Below, piece by piece: positions 1 to 4,646 of a stretch of DNA of 31,170 nucleotides. Origin of the DNA: a bacterium UBP6_UBA1209 (lineage in GTDB: Bacteria > UBP6 > UBA1177); assembly GCA_002309575.1 (NCBI GenBank), contig DBXP01000022.1, positions 1-31,170 of the forward strand. Direction: 5' to 3'. A program made the translations under genes and the position numbers. The notes below the pieces were generated by a model, which saw only the letters and a program-made list of their open reading frames with translations, had not been told where the DNA came from and did not search any database. Within the stretch, counting starts at the first letter, position 1, and the number at the start of each line of letters is the position of its first letter.

Positions 1-174
1 AAGAAACACATTGTTGACCAAAGTTGATTTTCCGACCTGGAACTTTCCTACAACTGCGACTCTGTAAATTGGGTTGTCAAGCTCAGAAACTGATTTCAGA
101 ACCTCAGCCGGAACTTCATAACCATGTGATTTTACTGTAGTCAACGCGTTTTTAATTGCTTCTTGTTTACTCAT
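1..174 (-). CDS. Dynamin-like GTPase, N-terminal fragment (runs off window)
   Basis: The 58 codons seen run off the left edge of the window. The translation starts MSKQEAIKNALTTVKSHGYE and reaches a Walker A P-loop, GKFQVGKST, at about residues 43-51, followed by LVNN. A short N-terminal helix before a VAVVGKFxVGKST loop is the usual opening of bacterial dynamin-family or related large GTPases, which act on membranes. The switch and G4 motifs lie outside the window, so the exact family is inferred. The start is well supported by AGGAGG about six bases before the ATG. The gene lies 39 bases downstream of a 27-codon ORF on the same strand and is probably co-transcribed with it, behind a promoter shared with the divergent XRE regulator. 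Confidence 0.7.
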   Translation of the reverse strand, partial: MSKQEAIKNALTTVKSHGYEVPAEVLKSVSELDNPIYRVAVVGKFQVGKSTLVNNVFL

Positions 175-213
175 CTTTTCCTCCTTGTAAATAATTAATA
201 AGGTCTCAAAACA

Positions 214-297
214 CTAATCAAACAGCCAATTCTCCAGCTGCATTAGGTATTCCTGCAAATCGACAACTACATTCTTGACATTTTGCTGATTAGCCAT
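214..297 (-). CDS. 27-aa small ORF upstream of the dynamin-like GTPase
   Basis: This short ORF encodes MANQQNVKNVVVDLQEYLMQ followed by LENWLFD and a stop. It has a strong ribosome-binding site (GAAGGAGAGAG) seven to eight bases before the ATG and fits between the promoter and the GTPase gene. The predicted peptide could be one amphipathic helix, with hydrophobic V, L, Y, M, W and F spaced through it and an acidic, aromatic end. It has no signal peptide. I do not recognise a family. It could be a small partner or antitoxin-like subunit of the GTPase, a translated leader, or a chance ORF. The strong Shine-Dalgarno sequence and position favour a real gene. Confidence 0.5.
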   Translation of the reverse strand: MANQQNVKNVVVDLQEYLMQLENWLFD

Positions 298-343
298 TTC
301 TCTCTCCTTCTGAAAACTCCGTTCTTTTTACCAAAAACGTATT

Positions 344-371
344 TCTATAGCCGTTTGGCTACAAAAATCAA
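344..371 (-). promoter_or_regulatory. Promoter of the small ORF / GTPase operon
   Basis: On the minus strand a -35 box TTGATT (366-371) and a -10 box TATAGA (344-349) are separated by 16 bases. Transcription would start about 40 bases before the 27-codon ORF. The palindrome at 348-361 lies largely in the spacer, so a repressor bound there would block this promoter. Confidence 0.5.
348..361. promoter_or_regulatory. Palindromic operator 1 (XRE-type candidate)
   Basis: TAGCCGTTTGGCTA forms two 5-base arms, TAGCC and GGCTA, around GTTT. It shares the flank TTTCTATAGCCG with the second palindrome, and their centres are 31 bases apart, about three helical turns. Its position over both divergent promoters suggests a binding site for the regulator encoded at 448-675. 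Confidence 0.5.
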
Positions 372-382
372 TTTTCTATAGC
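355..382 (+). promoter_or_regulatory. Divergent promoter of the XRE regulator
   Basis: On the plus strand TTGGCT (355-360) and TATAGC (377-382) are 16 bases apart. The boxes overlap the two palindromic elements, and the promoter is interleaved with the minus-strand one. This is typical of an autoregulated divergent pair. Confidence 0.4.
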
Positions 383-394
383 CGATCGGTTATA
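377..394. promoter_or_regulatory. Palindromic operator 2 (XRE-type candidate)
   Basis: TATAGCCGATCGGTTATA is a nearly perfect 18-base palindrome (one mismatched pair), centred on CCGATCGG. It repeats the TTTCTATAGCCG sequence of operator 1 and covers the -10 box of the plus-strand promoter. Confidence 0.5.
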
Positions 395-447
395 AATTTA
401 TCTGCCTCTATCGTTTAAAAATCAGAAACTTTTTTCGGAGCCGTTCA

Positions 448-675
448 TTGGATCTCAAGACAGCATTCGCGTTGACTATCAAGGAAATCAGAAAGGAGAA
501 AAAGCTCTCTCAGGAAAAAGTTGCATACAGGTGTTTTTGTCAGACCGTGATTATCGGACGCCTTGAAACTGCGCAGAGAGAACCCAAAATTTCGACCATC
601 TTCAAAATCGCGAATGCACTAGAGGTGACTCCCGATTATTTGATAAAGAAAGTTGCGGAAAAGCTGAGCGATTGA
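448..675 (+). CDS. XRE-family HTH transcriptional regulator
   Basis: This 75-residue protein is essentially one Cro/C1-type helix-turn-helix domain. Helices 2 and 3 fall in the stretch from LSQEKVAYRCF to GRLETAQREPKIST, followed by the usual IFKIANALEVTPDYLI ending. The start is TTG, with CGGAG seven bases upstream; no in-frame ATG offers an alternative. It is divergent from the small ORF and GTPase genes. The two palindromes between them are probably its operators, giving repression of both transcripts. The gene ends 19 bases before the convergent HEPN gene. The family call is firm; the regulon is inferred. Confidence 0.85.
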   Translation: MDLKTAFALTIKEIRKEKKLSQEKVAYRCFCQTVIIGRLETAQREPKISTIFKIANALEVTPDYLIKKVAEKLSD

Positions 676-694
676 ATATTTTCCTAAAGTTTAT

Positions 695-1144
695 TTAAGC
701 AGCATAAATGACACTTTTTACCCATTCCAAAATCTCGGATGCCTGAGCAACGGCGGTTTTTGCCATATATTCATTGACCTCGATTTCATTGGGGTATCGC
801 GGCATTACACCGTATTTCGTCAAATTGTCGGCATAATCCAGAAGTGTTTCGGAAATTTCGACACCTGTTTTTTCTTTTACGGCGTTGTACACTTGATTCA
901 TAAGGAAGGATATATCGTGGACTTTCGGCATTCCGCCGTGATTTCCGAAATATACAATCACTGCTTTTACCGCTTTTTCGGCTGCCTGCTGGCTGTGATA
1001 GCATATAATTTCGAGCGGCAATGGATAAAACGCACCGTTCAACAGATGATCTGCGGTGTTAAAATCCATGTCGGCATAAGCCAACCATGCCTTTACTTCC
1101 GCCATTTTCTGTTCCAAATTCAAATTTTCGTTGTTGTTTCCCAT
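695..1144 (-). CDS. HEPN domain protein of a MNT/HEPN pair
   Basis: This 149-residue all-helical protein has the HEPN pattern: AWLAYADMDFNTADHLL, then CYHSQQAAEKAVKAVIVYFG, then VHDISFLM, and a late RYPNE followed by a helix ending in ILEWV. HEPN proteins paired with minimal nucleotidyltransferases are commonly toxins, often RNases. I do not see the classical R-x4-6-H ribonuclease motif, so it may belong to a non-canonical or inactive branch. The start has GAGGG upstream, and the gene begins 12 bases after the MNT stop, which fits a two-gene operon with the nucleotidyltransferase first. Confidence 0.8.
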   Translation of the reverse strand: MGNNNENLNLEQKMAEVKAWLAYADMDFNTADHLLNGAFYPLPLEIICYHSQQAAEKAVKAVIVYFGNHGGMPKVHDISFLMNQVYNAVKEKTGVEISETLLDYADNLTKYGVMPRYPNEIEVNEYMAKTAVAQASEILEWVKSVIYAA

Positions 1145-1156
1145 GCTGATCCCTCT

Positions 1157-1519
1157 TTAATTCAGCTCATACAGAAGTTTTCCGTTTCTCGAGACTTCGC
1201 CTTCGACATAAAGCGTATCATTTGAATTGCTGTATTTATCGAATCTCGTTTTTGTTCCGACGACGATGTCAACAGGTCTCTTCCGAAGATATCTGATCGC
1301 TTTGTAAGCTTCTGTGGAAACATCAGCGACATTCCGGTTGTCGTCAACAACGATATAGAAATCGAAGTCGCTATCTTCGTTGTTTGTTCCGGCTGCAAAT
1401 GAACCGAAAAGGAAAATTTTGACCGGTTTTAGTTTTTCAACGAAACACTTAATTATTTCCATAATATTTTCAGATGCTTCTTTGTCTTTGATGCTCAAAA
1501 GTACCGAATTTCCCAACAT
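1157..1519 (-). CDS. Minimal nucleotidyltransferase (MNT), antitoxin partner of HEPN
   Basis: This 120-residue protein carries the pol-beta nucleotidyltransferase signature: GSFAAGTNNEDSDFDFYIVV fits GS-x10-D-x-D, and a third acidic residue lies in RPVDIVVG. In known MntA/HepT pairs the MNT protein transfers AMP to the HEPN toxin and neutralises it; that role is inferred here from the pairing. I chose the ATG at 1519 because GGAGGG lies seven bases upstream. An in-frame ATG at 1552 would add eleven residues but has no obvious ribosome-binding site. The HEPN gene follows immediately. Confidence 0.8.
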   Translation of the reverse strand: MLGNSVLLSIKDKEASENIMEIIKCFVEKLKPVKIFLFGSFAAGTNNEDSDFDFYIVVDDNRNVADVSTEAYKAIRYLRKRPVDIVVGTKTRFDKYSNSNDTLYVEGEVSRNGKLLYELN

Positions 1520-1661
1520 ATCGGTTCCCTCCATTAAAAAACCACTAATCATACCACAAAATCGAATATTTTCAATCGGTTTATTTTTTTGTTGTATTTC
1601 AAGTTTGATTGTTTTTGCCGGCTGGATACCGGATGTTTGCCTTGAAAGCTGTGTGATGAGC

Positions 1662-1675
1662 TGAGCTTAAGCTCA
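1662..1675. repeat. 14-base perfect palindrome after pyrG
   Basis: TGAGCTTAAGCTCA lies just beyond the pyrG stop, in the gap between pyrG and the MNT promoter region. It could fold as a 5-base stem with a TTAA loop but has no T-tract, so it is not a clear intrinsic terminator. It could be a protein site or chance. Confidence 0.3.
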
Positions 1676-1698
1676 AACTATTTCCTCGAATCTTAGCT

Positions 1699-3309
1699 TT
1701 ATTTCTTCTTTTCCGAATTTTCGAGCGAAGCTTTGATGAATCCGAAGAAGAGCGGGTGAGGCTTGTTGGGTCTTGATTTGAACTCGGGATGGTACTGGAC
1801 TCCTACGTGGAACGGGCGTTCCGTGAGTTCGACGGTCTCGACCAGTCTGCCGTCCGGCGAGATGCCGCTGAGCGTCAGACCTGCCTGCTGTAGGACTTCG
1901 CGGTAGTCGTTGTTGACTTCGTGGCGGTGACGGTGCCTTTCGGAGATGAGTTTCGTGCCGTAGCAGCGTTCCATCGTTGTCCCCGGCTGGATCTCGCACG
2001 GGTATGCGCCGAGCCTGAGAGTGCCGCCTTTGTCGATCTCCTCGCTCTGGCCGGGCATGAAGTCGATGACTTTGTTTTTGCAGATCTCGTTGAATTCGCC
2101 TGAGTCAGCGTCTGCGATGCCGGCGACGTTTCTGGCGAACTCGATCACGGCTATCTGCATTCCGAGACAGATGCCGAAGAAGGGGACTTTGTGCTCGCGG
2201 GCATAGCCTGCCGCTAGAATCATGCCGGCGATTCCGCGTCCGCCGAAGCCTCCGGGGATGAGGATGCCGTCGACTTTCGAGAGCTTTTCGTCAAGGTTCT
2301 GGGCTGTTAGGGTCTCGGAGTCTATCCAGTCGATATCGACCTTCGCGCTAAGGGCGTACCCGGCGTGGCGCAGAGCTTCCGTGACCGAAAGATAGGCGTC
2401 GTGAAGCTGCGTGTACTTGCCGACGAGGGCGATTTTGACCTTTTTCCTGCTCGTTTTGATGCGTGCGACCATTTCACGCCACTCGGCAAGGTCCGGTTCC
2501 GGTGCCTCGATCCCGAGTTCACGGCAGACGACACCGGAGAAGTTTGCCGATTCAAGCATCAGCGGCGCTTCGTAAAGGTGCGGGAGCGTGATGTTTTCGA
2601 AGACGCAGTCCGGCTTGAGGTTGCAGAACATCGCGATCTTCTGGAAAATCGACTTTTCAAGCGGCTCGTCACAGCGGAGGACGAGGATGTTCGGGCGGAT
2701 CCCCATGCCCTGAAGCTCCTTGACCGAGTGCTGCGTCGGCTTCGATTTGTGTTCCTCCGAGGCGTGGAGGTAGGGGACGAGCGTGACGTGGATGAAGAGG
2801 CTGTTCTCTCTGCCGACTTCGAGCGAGATCTGGCGCACCGCCTCCAGGAAGGGCTGGCTTTCGATGTCGCCGATCGTCCCGCCGATCTCGGTGATGACTA
2901 CGTCGGCTGCGGTCTTTCTGCCTACCTGATAGACGAACTCCTTGATTTCATTGGTGATATGTGGAATTACCTGAACGGTCGAGCCGAGGTATTCGCCTCT
3001 GCGCTCCTTGTTGAGGACGTTCCAGTAGACCTTGCCGCTGGTAAGGTTCGAGTAGCGGTTGAGATCCTCATCGATGAAGCGTTCGTAGTGACCGAGATCG
3101 AGGTCGGTCTCCGCGCCGTCCTCGGTGACGTAGACTTCGCCGTGCTGGTAGGGGCTCATGGTCCCAGGGTCAACGTTGATGTAGGGGTCGAGCTTCTGCG
3201 CTGCGACCTTGAGGCCTCTCGTTTTGAGAAGTCTGCCGAGCGAAGCTGCCGTGATGCCCTTTCCCAAGCCCGAAACAACGCCGCCTGTCACAAAAATGTA
3301 CTTTGTCAT
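1699..3309 (-). CDS. pyrG: CTP synthase
   Basis: This 536-residue protein makes CTP from UTP, ATP and glutamine in the cytoplasm, the last step of pyrimidine nucleotide synthesis. The N-terminal synthetase domain opens with MTKYIFVTGGVVSGLGKGI, which contains the P-loop, followed by QKLDPYINVDPGTMSPYQHG and EIGGTIGDIES. The C-terminal class I glutamine amidotransferase domain has GGFGGRG, the nucleophile elbow FFGICLGMQ and the late HPEF histidine and glutamate. Length is normal for the family. The ATG at 3309 is chosen because it gives the universal N-terminus and has GAGGAAAAAAGG upstream; a longer ORF to 3372 would begin inside the upstream terminator region. An intrinsic terminator sits in its leader, so expression may depend on readthrough. 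Confidence 0.98.
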   Translation of the reverse strand: MTKYIFVTGGVVSGLGKGITAASLGRLLKTRGLKVAAQKLDPYINVDPGTMSPYQHGEVYVTEDGAETDLDLGHYERFIDEDLNRYSNLTSGKVYWNVLNKERRGEYLGSTVQVIPHITNEIKEFVYQVGRKTAADVVITEIGGTIGDIESQPFLEAVRQISLEVGRENSLFIHVTLVPYLHASEEHKSKPTQHSVKELQGMGIRPNILVLRCDEPLEKSIFQKIAMFCNLKPDCVFENITLPHLYEAPLMLESANFSGVVCRELGIEAPEPDLAEWREMVARIKTSRKKVKIALVGKYTQLHDAYLSVTEALRHAGYALSAKVDIDWIDSETLTAQNLDEKLSKVDGILIPGGFGGRGIAGMILAAGYAREHKVPFFGICLGMQIAVIEFARNVAGIADADSGEFNEICKNKVIDFMPGQSEEIDKGGTLRLGAYPCEIQPGTTMERCYGTKLISERHRHRHEVNNDYREVLQQAGLTLSGISPDGRLVETVELTERPFHVGVQYHPEFKSRPNKPHPLFFGFIKASLENSEKKK

Positions 3310-3332
3310 CCTTTTTTCCTCACTTTCAAAAT

Positions 3333-3358
3333 AAAAAAAGGGCGCCTCCAGGACGCCC
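3333..3358 (-). terminator. Intrinsic terminator in the pyrG leader
   Basis: On the minus strand GGGCGTCC-TGGA-GGCGCCC forms a G+C-rich stem with a single bulged T, followed at once by seven T. It starts just after the UPF0597/CyuA-like stop codon and ends about 23 bases before the pyrG ATG. It either ends the upstream operon or works as an attenuator for pyrG. Confidence 0.8.
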
Positions 3359-3362
3359 GCTG

Positions 3363-4646
3363 TTATTTGCACGTCATGATGTCGAGTATGACCTTGTCGG
3401 TCGTCTCCATCCCCTCCGAAGCGACTGTCGCGAGGTTGCGTATCGTCTTCTCGATGTTCTTTTCGATGATGCCGTCAAGCTCCGAGATCTCGATGTTTTC
3501 AACCGCCAGGAGCGCACTCTGGAGCGCAGCGTTGATGGTCGTCGAGACCTTGAGCGCACACCCGGATTTCGCACCGTCGCAGATCACGCCGGAGATGTTT
3601 CCGATCATATTTTTAATGGTGTAGTTGATCTGCGGGAGCGTTCCGCCGAAGATGTAGGTGATGCCGCAGGCCGCGCCGGTAGATGCCGTTACGGTGCCGC
3701 AGAGCGCCGAAAGCTTCGACATGAACTCCTTCAGGTGGATCGCTATCAGGTTGCCGAGGTAGAGTGCGCGGATCAGCTTTTCACGCGGGGAGTTGATGCG
3801 CTCCGCGACCGCGACGATAGGCAGCATGACGGTGATCCCCTGGTTGCCGCTGCCGGAGTTGCTCATCACGGAGAGGGTGCAGCCCGCCATTCTCGCGTCG
3901 CTTGCCGCCGCCGTCAGAGCCATCGCCCAGTTGGCAAGGTCGTCGCAGAGGAGGCCTTTGCTGACGTTGAGCCGGAGGGTCTTGCCGACACGCAGGCCGT
4001 AGTCGCCGGAGAGTCCCTCCATTGCGATCCTGCGGTTCATCTCTGCGCCTTCGAGGACGTACTCGATCTTTTCGAGCGGGACCTTGTTTATGAAGTTCCA
4101 GATGCCTTCGACGGTCATCTGGTTGGTCTTGACTTCTGGCTTGCTGGCACTGCTCGGGGAGAATGCGCCGCACTGTTTCTGGAAGAGGACTTCGCCGTTC
4201 AGCTCCTTCAGGACGATGTTTGTATGACAGCCGCAGATGACCGTCCGTGCAACATTCGAGCCGCTTTTGCAGATCGCCTCGATGTAGAGCTTGTCGACCT
4301 TTTCCTTGACCGCGATGTCGATTTTGTCAGCCTTGACGAACTCTTTGGCCGCTGCTATCTGTTCTGCCGTGACGCCCTCCAGGACCTCAAGTTCCTTCGA
4401 CGGGTCGCCGCCCTTCACGCCGAGTGCCGCCGCTATCGGGAGCCCGACCATGCCGGTGCCGGGGATGCCGACGCCGAGACCGTTCTTCATGATGTTCCCG
4501 CTGAGGAAGAGTTCGACTCTCTCGACCGGTGAGCCAAGCAGCTTCGCCGATGTCGCTGCCGCCAGCGCTACTGCGATCGGTTCAGTGCATCCGAGTGCCG
4601 GAACGACCTCGCTGTTGAAGATGTCGATATACATCTGGTAATCCAT
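3363..4646 (-). CDS. CyuA/UPF0597-like L-cysteine desulfidase (internal start)
   Basis: If translated from the internal ATG at 4646, which has GGGAGG seven bases upstream, this gives a 427-residue protein of normal family length starting MDYQMYIDIFNSEVVPALGC. Features include GCTEPIAVAL near the N-terminus, GSGNQGITV in the middle, AACGITYIFGG, and CDGAKSGCALKV near the C-terminus. The spread Cys residues match the family pattern of [4Fe-4S] ligands. Members (E. coli YhaM/CyuA, archaeal CdsB) break L-cysteine down to pyruvate, ammonia and sulfide. The related serine dehydratase alpha fold is the main alternative function. The domain assignment is strong; whether it is made alone, as a fusion tail, or both is open. 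A terminator follows the stop codon directly. Confidence 0.75.
   Translation of the reverse strand: MDYQMYIDIFNSEVVPALGCTEPIAVALAAATSAKLLGSPVERVELFLSGNIMKNGLGVGIPGTGMVGLPIAAALGVKGGDPSKELEVLEGVTAEQIAAAKEFVKADKIDIAVKEKVDKLYIEAICKSGSNVARTVICGCHTNIVLKELNGEVLFQKQCGAFSPSSASKPEVKTNQMTVEGIWNFINKVPLEKIEYVLEGAEMNRRIAMEGLSGDYGLRVGKTLRLNVSKGLLCDDLANWAMALTAAASDARMAGCTLSVMSNSGSGNQGITVMLPIVAVAERINSPREKLIRALYLGNLIAIHLKEFMSKLSALCGTVTASTGAACGITYIFGGTLPQINYTIKNMIGNISGVICDGAKSGCALKVSTTINAALQSALLAVENIEISELDGIIEKNIEKTIRNLATVASEGMETTDKVILDIMTCK

Noticed and set aside
1662..1675. TGAGCTTAAGCTCA as a pyrG terminator
   Set aside because: The stem is only five base pairs around a TTAA loop and no T-run follows on the minus strand.
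2365..3624. Long plus-strand open frame of 419 codons opposite pyrG
   Set aside because: It is antisense to the clear pyrG gene and the CyuA-like 3' end, has unnatural composition rich in Arg, Asp and Val, and matches no family I know. It arises from the G+C bias of the third codon position.
3303..4532. Plus-strand open frame of 409 codons opposite the desulfidase gene
   Set aside because: Antisense shadow of a well-supported gene; composition is dominated by Asp, Arg, Val and Glu with no motif.
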